Positions 7,738 to 16,156 of a stretch of 64,000 bases of DNA are shown here, one piece after another. Each line of letters begins with the position of its first letter. Within the stretch, counting starts at the first letter, position 1. The stretch is from Lichenicola sp965198655 (GTDB lineage Bacteria; Pseudomonadota; Alphaproteobacteria; Acetobacterales; Acetobacteraceae): positions 2,604,001 through 2,668,000 of the forward strand of contig OZ240668.1 in the NCBI GenBank assembly GCA_965198655.1. Reading direction: 5' to 3'. The notes beneath the pieces were generated by a model. The model was given only the letters and a program-made list of their open reading frames with translations, ran no database searches and was not told where the DNA came from. A program made the translations under genes and the position numbers.

Positions 7738-8331
7738 CTATTTGGGGGTTCCCTTGACCGTCTTCACCGTGCCGTCGGGGCTGATCACCGTGCTGGTGCC
7801 GTCGCCGTTCGGGATCACGATGTTCGAGCCGGCCCCGCTGCCGCCGCCAGGGCTGCCGCCGGTGCCGCCACCTGGACCGCTGCCGGCGCCGCTGGGCGGC
7901 TGCGGGTGCTGGCTGCGGAACTTCACCGCCGGGTCGGGCACGCCGTCGGACAGGCCGCCGCCGGAGAAGCCGCTCTCGTTGGTGGGTGCGCCGCCCTGGA
8001 TCTGGCTCTGCTCGCCAAGGCTCATGCTGCCGCCACGCGGCATGGTGCCGCCGGTGCTGCCGAGCAGGTCGCCGGCGTTCGAGCCGCCGTTGCGCGACAC
8101 GTCGCCGAGCGTCGGCAGCGGCTGCGGCGGTCCCGGCCAAACGTTGCCGTCCTGCGGCAGGATGGGCTCCGCCGACGGCGTCTCGCCCCGGGAGCGCAGG
8201 AGGTTCTCGCTGACGCCGGTGGTGGCGTTGGGGTTCTGGCCGGGGATTCGAACCGTATCTTGAAAGAAATGACCAAGACCCGAGCAGCCGCTCAGCAGCA
8301 TCAACGTCCCAAGCAGAGCCGAGCGGCGCAT
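7738..8331 (-). CDS. Small lipoprotein, Gly/Pro/Ser-rich, unknown function
   Basis: 197 aa. The N-terminus MRRSALLGTLMLLSGC is a lipoprotein signal with lipobox LSGC, predicting cleavage before Cys16 and lipidation. The mature part is low in hydrophobic residues and rich in Gly, Ser, Pro and Asn, with a glycine run near residue 160-175 and an NGDGTSTVISPDGTVKTV tail. This points to a largely disordered periplasmic or outer-membrane protein. ATG 8331 has GGGGA ~7 nt upstream. It lies between mobB and moaD, but no functional link is evident. Confidence 0.75.
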   Translation of the reverse strand: MRRSALLGTLMLLSGCSGLGHFFQDTVRIPGQNPNATTGVSENLLRSRGETPSAEPILPQDGNVWPGPPQPLPTLGDVSRNGGSNAGDLLGSTGGTMPRGGSMSLGEQSQIQGGAPTNESGFSGGGLSDGVPDPAVKFRSQHPQPPSGAGSGPGGGTGGSPGGGSGAGSNIVIPNGDGTSTVISPDGTVKTVKGTPK

Positions 8332-8419
8332 AGTCAGTCCCCTTCGCGGCTCGAACTGCCGCCCCGGACCGGAATGTGCCCTCAACCGGGGTGCCAGCTC
8401 AAGGGCGCCACCGGGCGGG

Positions 8420-8926
8420 TCATGACGGCAGGCCGGCGACCGATGCGATCCAGGCACAGATCGCCGGCGGATCGTTCAGGTCCAGCAGCGTGCCGTGCCA
8501 GCCCGGCACCGGCGCGTCCGCGGCGACGGCGGCGATCGCGGGATCCCCGTGGAACAACGGACGCTTGCCCGGCCGGCCGGCGAGCGCTGCCCGCACCAGC
8601 TCGAGCCGGGGACCGGGGGCGTCGCCATAGCCTTCCACCAGCACCAGGTCGACCGGCGCCAGGCGGGCCAGCAGCGCGTGGAGCGGCGGCGGGTCCGGGG
8701 TCTCGCGCAGCAGCGCCCAGCGCCGGTCCGACACCAGCAGCACCTCCTCGGCGCCGGCGTCGCGGTGGCGCCGGCTGTCCTTGCCGGGCGAATCGAGGTC
8801 GACCGAATGGTGCGTGCGCTTGACGGTGGACACGGCAAGCCCGCGCGCGCGAAGCAGCGGCAGCAGACGCTCGATCAGGGTGGTCTTGCCGCTGCCGGAA
8901 CGGCCGACGATCCCGACCGCCCGCAT
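8420..8926 (-). CDS. mobB: MobB, molybdopterin-guanine dinucleotide biosynthesis adaptor
   Basis: 168 aa P-loop GTPase-like protein: GRSGSGKTT at residues ~8-16, TVKRTHHSVDLDSPGKDS (typical MobB) and VEGYGD. MobB is thought to assist MobA in attaching GMP to Mo-molybdopterin for DMSO-reductase-type enzymes. MobA is not in the window. It starts 10 bp after pgsA ends and is read in the same direction. Confidence 0.9.
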   Translation of the reverse strand: MRAVGIVGRSGSGKTTLIERLLPLLRARGLAVSTVKRTHHSVDLDSPGKDSRRHRDAGAEEVLLVSDRRWALLRETPDPPPLHALLARLAPVDLVLVEGYGDAPGPRLELVRAALAGRPGKRPLFHGDPAIAAVAADAPVPGWHGTLLDLNDPPAICAWIASVAGLPS

Positions 8927-8936
8927 CGCGGCCCCC

Positions 8937-9512
8937 CTATTCGGGCGCCGCGACGTGCCGCAGGCCGGTCACGAGGTAGTCCCAGCCGGTGACCAGAGTC
9001 AGCAGGGCCGCCAGCCACAGCATGACCGCGCCGATCGCCCCCACCGGCAGGACGGACAGGCCGAGCAGCCGTGCGGTGCTGTCGCCGGCCAGCAGCACGC
9101 CGAGTGCCCCCATCTGGAACGCGGTCTTCCACTTGGCGAGCCGGGTCACCGGCAGGCTGACGCGCCGGCCGGCCAGGTGCTCGCGCAGGCCGCTGACCAG
9201 GATCTCGCGGGCCAGGATGACGATCGCCGGATACAGTCCCCAGAGCGGCAGCCGGTGGAAACCCGCCAGCACCATCAGCGAGGCGCCGACCAGCAGCTTG
9301 TCGGCGATCGGGTCCAGCATGCGGCCGAGCTCGGAGAACTGCCGCCGCTGCCGCGCCAGCCGCCCGTCCAGCCAATCGGTGATGCCGGCGGCGATGAACA
9401 GCAGGCAGGCGCACAGGTCGCCCCAGGGCCGCAGCAGCGCCACCAGCGCGACCAGCACCGGGATGGCAGCGATTCGCGACAAGGTCAGGACGTTCGGCAG
9501 GTCGGTCAGCAT
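8937..9512 (-). CDS. pgsA: CDP-diacylglycerol--glycerol-3-phosphate 3-phosphatidyltransferase
   Basis: 191 aa integral membrane enzyme that makes phosphatidylglycerol phosphate, the committed step to phosphatidylglycerol. The CDP-alcohol phosphotransferase signature DG-x2-AR-x8-G-x3-D-x3-D is complete in DWLDGRLARQRRQFSELGR followed by MLDPIADK. N-terminus MLTDLPNVLTLSRI is typical, with several hydrophobic membrane segments after it. Lies downstream of uvrC, a conserved alphaproteobacterial arrangement. Confidence 0.92.
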   Translation of the reverse strand: MLTDLPNVLTLSRIAAIPVLVALVALLRPWGDLCACLLFIAAGITDWLDGRLARQRRQFSELGRMLDPIADKLLVGASLMVLAGFHRLPLWGLYPAIVILAREILVSGLREHLAGRRVSLPVTRLAKWKTAFQMGALGVLLAGDSTARLLGLSVLPVGAIGAVMLWLAALLTLVTGWDYLVTGLRHVAAPE

Positions 9513-9594
9513 GGACGAGGCAATCGGTCCGTCCCCTGAAGGTCGCCAGAGCCTAGCGCAACCCGACCGCTTTCGATACCGCGGCGGCCGGCGA

Positions 9595-11511
9595 TCAGCC
9601 CCCGTCCCGCCATCCGGCATGGAAATGGCCGTAGATCGAGCGCGCGGTCTCGCGGCTGATCCCGGGCGCGTTCTCCAGGTCGATCAGCCCGGCCTGCTTG
9701 ACCCCGCGCGCCGAGCCGAAATGGTTCAGCAGCGCGCGCTTGCGCCTGGCGCCGATGCCGGGGATCTCGTCCAGCTCGGAGCGCACGATCGCCTTGGAGC
9801 GGCCGGCACGGTGGGTGGTGATGGCGAACCGGTGCGCCTCGTCGCGCAGGCGCTGGAGGTAGTAGAGCACCGGGTCGCGCGGCGGCAACTGGAACGGCGG
9901 CGCGTCGCCGGTGTGGAACCATTCGCGCCCGGCGTCGCGGTCCGGGCCCTTGGCGATCGCCACCAGCTTGACGTCGGTGACGCCGAGGTCGTCCAGCACC
10001 TGGCGCACCGCGGAGAACTGGCCGAGGCCGCCGTCGATCAGCAGCAGGTCGGGCCAGTCTGGACGCGAGAGCGACTCGCCCGTCCCGTCCTGGCGCGCCG
10101 CCTGCTCGCGAAGCGCGCGGCCGAAGCGGCGCTCCAGCACCTCGCGCATCATCGCGAAGTCGTCGCCGGGCGTGATCGGGCCGCGGATCGCGTACTTGCG
10201 GTAGGCCTGCTTGTTGAAGCCCTCCGCACCCGCCACCACCATCACGCCGTAGGCGTTGGTGCCCATGATGTGGCTGTTGTCGTAGGTCTCGATCCGCTCC
10301 GGCGGCCCGGGCAGGCCGAACAGGGTCGCCACCCCGTCCAGCAGCTTGGCCTGGCCGGCGCCCTCGGCCAGGCGGCGCTCCAGCGCCTCGCGGGCGTTGG
10401 TGGCGGCATGCTCCACCACCGCGCGCTTCTCGCCACGGACCGGCACCACCAGCTCGACCTTGCGGCCGGCCTTCAGGCCAAGCGCCTCGGCGATCAGCTC
10501 CGGCTCAGCCAGGGGAACGTTGCTCAGCACGAGCGGCGGCGGCGGCTTGTCGTCGTAGAACTGCGCCACGAAGGCGGCCAGCACCTCGCCCGCCTCCTCG
10601 TCGCGGGCGTTGGCCGGGAAGAAGGCGCGGTTGCCGTTGTTGCGGCCGCCGCGGATGAAGAACACCTGCACGCAGGCCTGTCCGGCCGCCTGGTGTATGG
10701 CGACGATGTCGGCGTCCTCGATGGAGGCGGGGTTGATCACGCCGCTGCCCTGGACGTGGGTGAGGCCGCGTATGCGGTCGCGCAGCGCTGCCGCGCGCTC
10801 GAACTCCATCGCCTCGGAGGCGCGCTCCATCTCCGCGGCGAGCTCCTTCTGCACCGAGCCCGCCTTGCCGGACAGGAAGGCGCGCGCCTGCGCCACCAGG
10901 TGGTCGTAGGCGGGCTTGTCGATGCGGTCGACGCAAGGGGCCGAGCAGCGCTTGATCTGGTGCAGCAGGCAGGGCCGGGTGCGGGTGGTGAACACGCTGT
11001 CGGAGCAGGAGCGCAGCAGGAACACGCGCTGCATCGCCGTCACCGTCTGGTTGACCGCCCAGGCCGAGGCGAACGGACCCCAGTAGCTGGCCCCCTTGCC
11101 CGGCTTGCCGCGGTGCTTGGTGATCTGCGGAAAGGCGTGGGCGTCGGTCAGCATCAGCCAGGGATAGGTCTTGTCGTCGCGCAGCAGGATGTTGAAGCGC
11201 GGCTTGAGGCGCTTGATCAGGTTGGCCTCGAGCAGCAGCGCCTCGGCCTCGGTGTGTGTGGTGACGATCTCCATGGAGACCGTCTCGCTGACCATGCGGC
11301 GCAGCCGCTCCGGCAGACGCCCCACCTGGGTGTAGGAATACACCCGCTTCTTCAGCGCGCGCGCCTTGCCGACGTAGAGCGCCTCGCCGCGGGCGTCGAG
11401 CATCCGGTAGACGCCGGGCGACAGCGGCATGGTCAGCAGCGCCTGCTCGATCGCCTGGACGCCGGAGGCCGGGGTCCTGATGTCGACGGGTGCCGGGATG
11501 TCCTCGCTCAT
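9595..11511 (-). CDS. uvrC: UvrC, excinuclease ABC subunit C
   Basis: 638 aa. UvrC makes both incisions around UvrB-bound DNA lesions. Domains in order: GIY-YIG nuclease (PGVYRMLDARGEALYVGKAR, residues ~33-52), a cysteine cluster (CLLHQIKRCSAPCVD), the UVR/UvrB-contact helix region (~200-240), the RNase H-like second nuclease (ETYDNSHIMG, LLIDGG) and C-terminal helix-hairpin-helix (EIPGIGARRKRALL). First of the uvrC-pgsA-mobB-lipoprotein-moaD-moaE run. No obvious SOS box upstream. Confidence 0.96.
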   Translation of the reverse strand: MSEDIPAPVDIRTPASGVQAIEQALLTMPLSPGVYRMLDARGEALYVGKARALKKRVYSYTQVGRLPERLRRMVSETVSMEIVTTHTEAEALLLEANLIKRLKPRFNILLRDDKTYPWLMLTDAHAFPQITKHRGKPGKGASYWGPFASAWAVNQTVTAMQRVFLLRSCSDSVFTTRTRPCLLHQIKRCSAPCVDRIDKPAYDHLVAQARAFLSGKAGSVQKELAAEMERASEAMEFERAAALRDRIRGLTHVQGSGVINPASIEDADIVAIHQAAGQACVQVFFIRGGRNNGNRAFFPANARDEEAGEVLAAFVAQFYDDKPPPPLVLSNVPLAEPELIAEALGLKAGRKVELVVPVRGEKRAVVEHAATNAREALERRLAEGAGQAKLLDGVATLFGLPGPPERIETYDNSHIMGTNAYGVMVVAGAEGFNKQAYRKYAIRGPITPGDDFAMMREVLERRFGRALREQAARQDGTGESLSRPDWPDLLLIDGGLGQFSAVRQVLDDLGVTDVKLVAIAKGPDRDAGREWFHTGDAPPFQLPPRDPVLYYLQRLRDEAHRFAITTHRAGRSKAIVRSELDEIPGIGARRKRALLNHFGSARGVKQAGLIDLENAPGISRETARSIYGHFHAGWRDGG

Positions 11512-12261
11512 TCGGCTTCATCTAGTGCGGGATGCCGAGCTTGCGTAGCGGCAAGGTCCATGCGGTTGAGAAGCCACCGTCAAGCAGGCGGGAGCGGCTT
11601 CTCCACCGCGCCTGTGGACAAGTCTGTGGGTCACGGGCTGACAGGTTGTCCCAAAGCGCGGTCAAGCTGGGCTTGCATCGGATTGCCTATGTTTTAGGCA
11701 GACGGGTCAAGTCGTTGTTTTTGCTAGTTCCAATCTCGTGGAGGCTGTCACAGCTTCAACATATTCGGCCACATCGTTGGAAACACAGCGAGTCAACGCC
11801 GTGGCGTGGACAAATCGCGCCGCCGCCACACGACTCGGCATTCTGTGAGGTCGCGGTTTGTTCGAGTTGACACCGCCTGGTCGCTGCACCGGCGCCACCT
11901 CGCAGGTGGTCGGGATGCCGAGTCGATCCGGCCAGGGGCGGCCGCTTCCGATATCGGGGAGGTCGTGGAGCGCGGCGGCGGCACGGCCTGCGGTGCGTCG
12001 GTCGCGGCAGGCTCGTGCGACGACGGGACGGCGAGGCCGAGCGGCGCGAGACAAGCGGCCGTCGGTTGCTGACGCCTGCGCGCTGCGGCACCTGGCGACG
12101 ATGATGTGGCAGCCCAGCGATCGCCGTCGAGAATGGCCGATAATCCTCGCAGGATCGGCGTGAGCGCGGGTGGGCGGGGCCATGAGGATCCCGTCCGATG
12201 CAGCGGGGGCGCCACGGCGGACGGGATCGGCAGAGGGGCCTGGCGGGAAGGGCCGCGCGGG
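11512..12261. other. 750 bp gap without a convincing gene
   Basis: Open frames here are short, overlapping and show no recognisable domain. A perfect 6-bp inverted repeat TGCCTA/TAGGCA lies at 11684-11700. Two TGTGG-containing motifs (TGTGGACAA and TGTGGGTCA) near 11611-11634 resemble degenerate DnaA boxes but are isolated. The stretch is somewhat less GC-rich than its neighbours around 11640-11850. Confidence 0.5.
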
Positions 12262-12837
12262 TCAGGGGCGGACGGACAGGTCGATCGATCCGGTCTGGGT
12301 CACGCGGCCGATCATCGGCAGGAGGGTGTTCACGGCGAAACCGTGCATGGCCGCGTCGAGACTGGTGACGGCGTCCTCGACGACCACGACCTCGTAGCCA
12401 TGCTCGTGCGCCTGGCGGGCGGTGGACTCCACGCCCAGGTTGGTGGCGATGCCCCCGATCACGACGGTCCGCATGCCCCGCCGGCGGAGCTGCACGTCGA
12501 GGTCCGTGCCGTAGAAGGCGCCCCACTGGTGCTTGGTGACCCGTATGTCGCCAGGCTGGGCGAGCCCGTCGACGAGCTGGCTCCAGGTCGCCGGCAGCGA
12601 ACCCTCGGGCATCGGCATCGGCCGATCGACCGGCTGGCGCAGCGCGTCGCCGAAGTCGGGCGCGAAGGCGACGTTGACGAGGACCACCGGCGCCCCCGCC
12701 TCGCGGAAGCGCACGGCAAGCGCCTTGCCGGCTTCCGCGGCCTCGTGCCCCGCACGGGGCGCGAGCGGCAATGCGACGATGCCGTTCTGAAGGTCGATCA
12801 GGATCAGGGCCGTCGTCCTGGGGTCGAGCTGAAGCAT
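12262..12837 (-). CDS. Isochorismatase-superfamily hydrolase (YecD-like)
   Basis: 191 aa. The isochorismatase fold is recognised from ALILIDLQNG (catalytic Asp), VTKHQWGAF (catalytic Lys) and GIATNLGVESTAR. In the last motif the position that holds the catalytic cysteine in cysteine hydrolases is glycine, as in E. coli YecD, so it is not an ordinary amidase. Substrate unknown. The start at 12837 agrees with the family N-terminus (MLQLDPRTTALILIDLQ). Divergent from a TetR gene with a palindrome between them, so it is probably the TetR target. Confidence 0.85.
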   Translation of the reverse strand: MLQLDPRTTALILIDLQNGIVALPLAPRAGHEAAEAGKALAVRFREAGAPVVLVNVAFAPDFGDALRQPVDRPMPMPEGSLPATWSQLVDGLAQPGDIRVTKHQWGAFYGTDLDVQLRRRGMRTVVIGGIATNLGVESTARQAHEHGYEVVVVEDAVTSLDAAMHGFAVNTLLPMIGRVTQTGSIDLSVRP

Positions 12838-12924
12838 GACGCATGTCCTGTTGATGGAGCGATGTGGAGCGTTGACGGTTGGCGGGGATCCGCCCACTGC
12901 TTCAGCGGTCCCTACCCCTCCTAC

Positions 12925-12940
12925 TTGAGCATACCCTCAA
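12925..12940. promoter_or_regulatory. Candidate TetR operator
   Basis: The 16 bp TTGAGCATACCCTCAA form an inverted repeat TTGAG-N6-CTCAA. It ends 2 bp before the TetR ATG and lies in the 105 bp between the divergent TetR and isochorismatase-like genes. Size and symmetry fit a TetR dimer site that would repress both. Confidence 0.5.
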
Positions 12941-12942
12941 CT

Positions 12943-13551
12943 ATGTCAAGCGTGGCGCCGGTTCGTCCGGCACGGAAACCTCAGCGCGCCGTCGGGCGGC
13001 GGCGGGTCGAGGCGCTGCTGGAAGCGGCCTCCGCCGTGATCGCCGAGCGCGGCTTCGAAGCGGCCACCATGGCGGAGGTCGCCGCACGCGCCGATGCCAG
13101 GATCGGCTCGCTGTACCGGTTCTTCCCGAACAAGGACGCGCTCGCCGAGGCGCTCCGGGACCGCTACATCGAGCGTACCGCGGCCGCCTATGATGCCGCC
13201 GAGCGACGCGTCGGCGCCATGAGCGTCGACGAGCTGGCCGACTTCCTCGCCGACTTCATGCTCGTGCACCACGCCGAGACCAAGGCGTTGAGCGCCCTGC
13301 TCGATCCCCATGGGCAGGGCGCCGACGTGTGGACGGCGATCCGCGCCTCCACGATCCAGCGGATCGCGCGGTTGCTCAGCCTTCGCACGCCCACGCTCGG
13401 CAACGAGGCCGCGCAGGACCTCGCGATCCTCGTGCTCAACGTGATGAAGCTGATGGTGGCCATGACCGTCGGCGGGACCGCACCCACGAGCGCCGGCGCG
13501 GTCGAGAACCTGCGCGCGATGAACAGGATCTACCTGTCGGCCCGGCTTTGA
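12943..13551 (+). CDS. TetR family transcriptional regulator
   Basis: 202 aa. The N-terminal TetR helix-turn-helix is clear: RRVEALLEAASAVIAERGF, then ATMAEVAARADARIGSLYRFF and PNKDALAEAL (residues ~20-70). The C-terminal ligand domain has no recognisable relative. Divergent from the isochorismatase-like gene with an operator-like palindrome just upstream of the start. It converges with the cupin gene, 93 bp away. Confidence 0.9.
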   Translation: MSSVAPVRPARKPQRAVGRRRVEALLEAASAVIAERGFEAATMAEVAARADARIGSLYRFFPNKDALAEALRDRYIERTAAAYDAAERRVGAMSVDELADFLADFMLVHHAETKALSALLDPHGQGADVWTAIRASTIQRIARLLSLRTPTLGNEAAQDLAILVLNVMKLMVAMTVGGTAPTSAGAVENLRAMNRIYLSARL

Positions 13552-13644
13552 TCCTGCCGCCGGTCGAGGCTCCGTGCAGAACGCGGGGCGTGGTGGCCGG
13601 GACCGACGCGCGGGTCGACGGGCTTGGGCGACCGAGGCAGGACG

Positions 13645-14234
13645 TCAGGCCGGATGCCAGAGCCGCGGCAGCGGGCCGTCCGCGCCGGCCAGCGGGTCGT
13701 TCGGCGGGAACGGCAGGTGCTCCATGCGCGCCAGCGCGTCGGAGGGAAGCTGGCTGCGGCAGATGTCCCAGTCCTGACCGGGCGGATAGGCGCCGACCAC
13801 CAGGAACCGCTCGTCCGCGTCCAGCTTGCAATGCCCGGTGCCGGCGGGGAGCACGGCCACGTCGCCGGCGCGCACGTCGACGACCCGCCCATTCGGGCCG
13901 CCCAGCATCAGGCGCGCGTTGCCTGCGGCGAAGCCCAGCACCTCGTGCGCGGTGGAATGGAAGTGGTGGAACGGGTAGACGCCGTTGCGCCATTGCGGCG
14001 GCCAACCGTTGCGCGTGAACAGCGCCTCGTGGGCGGATGCGGGGTCGTGGCCCGCCACCGGCAGGGCGGCGCGATACAGGATCACCGGAAGACGATGGTT
14101 GTTCGGCACCCAGCCGTTCCGGGCGAGCAGGAAGGACTCCACCGTCGCGTCCGGTCCCGCTCCCGCCCCGACGTCGTCAGCATGATCCCCAGGCTCGCGA
14201 GCAAGGCCTGGAACCGGCGTCGATCAAGGTCCAT
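13645..14234 (-). pseudogene. Cupin protein (YjlB-like) with Tat leader, split by a 1-nt frameshift
   Basis: The main frame (to 14142, start GTG) encodes 165 aa with cupin motifs (YPFHHFHSTAHEVLGF, RAGDVAVLPAGTGHC), resembling YjlB-type cupins of unknown function. Upstream, an ATG at 14234 begins MDLDRRRFQALLASLG, a good twin-arginine signal peptide, but in another frame. The two frames are off by one base. Restoring a single base, for example in the GGGG run at 14166-14169, would join them through AGAGPDATVESFLLARNGW. So either a real frameshift has uncoupled export from the cupin domain, or there is a sequence error. The cupin domain keeps its metal-ligand histidines. Confidence 0.7.
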
Positions 14235-14379
14235 CGCCTGGCCCTTCCGTCCCGTTTGGAAGAACAACGCCCGCCTTGCAGGGTGGATGCCCGTCCGCCT
14301 CGGACAGCGTGAGCCGGGTGTCCACCGCGACTGCGGGCTGCTAACCATGGGCCGATCGAGGCGAGACCCTGGAGCGCCG

Positions 14380-15756
14380 ATGCCCCCTCGTCCTGTTGTC
14401 ATGATGTCCGTCCTGGTCGCGCTGCTGGGCCCGTCGGCCTCGCAGGCAGGTGACGGCAACGGGTCGGAACCGGTGCTGACCGGACAGCAGGCCTATGGGG
14501 ATTGGCACGGCGACGCTCCGGGGCGACGGCGGCGGCTCGTCCCGCAGGACATGCCTTCCCCGTTCGCCAGCCCCTCGGCCAGCAACACGCCCGCCGTGGT
14601 CGAGCCACCGGGAAACCTGGTTCCCAAGGTTCCGGCCGGCTACTCGGTGCAGCGGTTCGCGACGCTGGATTATCCGCGGCTGGTCCGCGTCGCGCCGAAC
14701 GGCGACATCTTCGTCGCCGAGACCGCCGTAGGCAAGATACGCGTCCTGCGTGCCGCCGACGGTGCCACGCATCCCGACGGGGACGCGCTGTTCGCGAGCG
14801 GCCTGGACGGGCCGTTCGGGATCGCCTTCTACCCGTCGGGACCGGATCCGCGCTGGATGTACGTGGCGACGCTCAACGCGGTGATCCGCTATCCCTACCA
14901 CTCGGGCGACCTCGAGCCGAGCGGGGCGCCGCAAACGATCGTGGCTCAGCTCGCCGCCAGCACCGGCTACCACACGACCCGTGACATCCAGTTCAGCCCG
15001 GACGGCCGGCGGATGTTCGTGTCCGTGGGTTCCGGCTCCAACGTCGCCGGGGAGATCAGCGCCAAGAAACCGGAGGAGATCCGGCAATGGGAAGCTCGCA
15101 CAGGTCTGGGCGCTGCATGGGGACACGAGGCCGGACGCGCCGATATTTTGGCCTTCGATCCCGACGGCGGCAACCGGCAGGTCTTCGCGACCGGGTTACG
15201 CAACTGCGTCGGCCTGGCGGTTCATCCGCGCACCGGCGACCTGTGGTGCGCCACCAACGAGCGCGACGGGACGGGGGACAACCTGGTTCCCGACTACGTC
15301 ACGCGGGTGCGGGCGGGCGGCTTCTATGGCTGGCCCTGGTACTATATCGGCTCGCACGAGGATCCGCGTCACGCCGGCGAGCGGCCGGACCTGCTCGGTC
15401 GGGTGACCGTGCCGGACGTGCTGATACAGCCGCATTCCGCACCGCTGGCGATGACGTTCTACCAGGCGCCGAGCGGCGGCGGCGCCGCCTTTCCCGCCGA
15501 TCACGACGGGGACGCGTTCGTCGCTCTGCACGGCTCCTGGAACCGAGCCAAGCGGACCGGCTACAAGGTCGTCCGCGTGCCGCTCCATGACGGGGTGCCG
15601 ACCGGTGTCTACGAGGACTTCATGACCGGGCTGGTGGTCGACGACGACGACGTCTGGGCCAGGCCGGTCGGTGTGGCCGTCGCCCATGACGGCGCGTTGC
15701 TGGTCACCGAGGACGGCAACGGCCTGATGTGGCGGATCGCGTACCACCGGCCTTGA
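14380..15756 (+). CDS. Secreted PQQ-type sugar dehydrogenase (sorbosone dehydrogenase-like beta-propeller)
   Basis: 458 aa. N-terminal signal peptide (VVMMSVLVALLGPSASQAG), then a six-bladed propeller with PGNLVPKVPAGYSVQRFA, YPRLVRVAPNGDIFVAE, GPFGIAFYP, TGLRNCVGLAVHP and LLVTEDGNGLMWRI. This is the pattern of soluble PQQ glucose dehydrogenase/L-sorbosone dehydrogenase proteins, which oxidise sugars in the periplasm and pass electrons to the respiratory chain; such incomplete oxidations are typical of acetic acid bacteria. ATG 14380 has GGAG 5 nt upstream. Divergent from the cupin gene. Substrate cannot be read from sequence. Confidence 0.8.
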   Translation: MPPRPVVMMSVLVALLGPSASQAGDGNGSEPVLTGQQAYGDWHGDAPGRRRRLVPQDMPSPFASPSASNTPAVVEPPGNLVPKVPAGYSVQRFATLDYPRLVRVAPNGDIFVAETAVGKIRVLRAADGATHPDGDALFASGLDGPFGIAFYPSGPDPRWMYVATLNAVIRYPYHSGDLEPSGAPQTIVAQLAASTGYHTTRDIQFSPDGRRMFVSVGSGSNVAGEISAKKPEEIRQWEARTGLGAAWGHEAGRADILAFDPDGGNRQVFATGLRNCVGLAVHPRTGDLWCATNERDGTGDNLVPDYVTRVRAGGFYGWPWYYIGSHEDPRHAGERPDLLGRVTVPDVLIQPHSAPLAMTFYQAPSGGGAAFPADHDGDAFVALHGSWNRAKRTGYKVVRVPLHDGVPTGVYEDFMTGLVVDDDDVWARPVGVAVAHDGALLVTEDGNGLMWRIAYHRP

Positions 15757-15885
15757 TCGCGGGGTCCTGAAGGCGCGTGGGCGCGGTCCACGGCTGCTTC
15801 GGCCGGATGCGCGTCCACCGCGTCGGCAACCCTGATGGGTGCTCGCGCGTGTGTTGCGTCATCGAGCAGGAATGGGGAGCAGTCG

Positions 15886-16071
15886 ATGGCCGACAAGGAA
15901 GTCTCGCGAGCGGAAGAAGCTAAGAACCTCGCAAAGGACGCCGTCGAGGCGACGCGGCATGGCGACAAGGAGGAGGGCAAGTTCCTCGCGGATGCTGCCA
16001 AGGCGCTCGACAAGGAGGCGGCGGCCGGTGTGCTGACGGGCAAGGACGCTCCGAAAACGGATGACGCCTAG
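15886..16071 (+). CDS. Small charged helical protein, unknown
   Basis: 61 aa starting MADKEVSRAEEAKNLAKD, preceded by a GGGGAG ribosome-binding site. Composition is Ala, Lys, Glu and Asp rich with no hydrophobic segment or cysteine, so probably a soluble, amphipathic or partly disordered helix. A longer in-frame start at 15835 lacks a good ribosome-binding site. No family recognised. Confidence 0.5.
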   Translation: MADKEVSRAEEAKNLAKDAVEATRHGDKEEGKFLADAAKALDKEAAAGVLTGKDAPKTDDA

Positions 16072-16156
16072 GCTGACTGCGCTTGTGCCATAGGTCGGCA
16101 CCAGCGGGCTGATCGGGGCAACCTGAACCCGGCGTCGGACCGGATCAGGCTTCCAT

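Noticed and set aside
8246..8260. GGGATTCGAACC resembling a tRNA T-loop
   Set aside because: No cloverleaf can be formed around it; it is within the lipoprotein gene.
9506..9922. Frames antisense or alternative to uvrC/pgsA (also many long Arg/Ala/Pro-rich frames elsewhere, such as 8989-11697 plus and 46832-50401 plus)
   Set aside because: In GC-rich DNA the opposite strand of real genes stays open; these have the shadow composition and no domains.
11611..11634. TGTGGACAA and TGTGGGTCA as DnaA boxes/origin
   Set aside because: Only two imperfect motifs, no AT-rich unwinding region and no origin-linked genes nearby.
14142..14459. Separate gene for the Tat leader frame
   Set aside because: After the leader the frame becomes Arg/Ser-rich and overlaps the cupin; a frameshift in one gene is the simpler reading.
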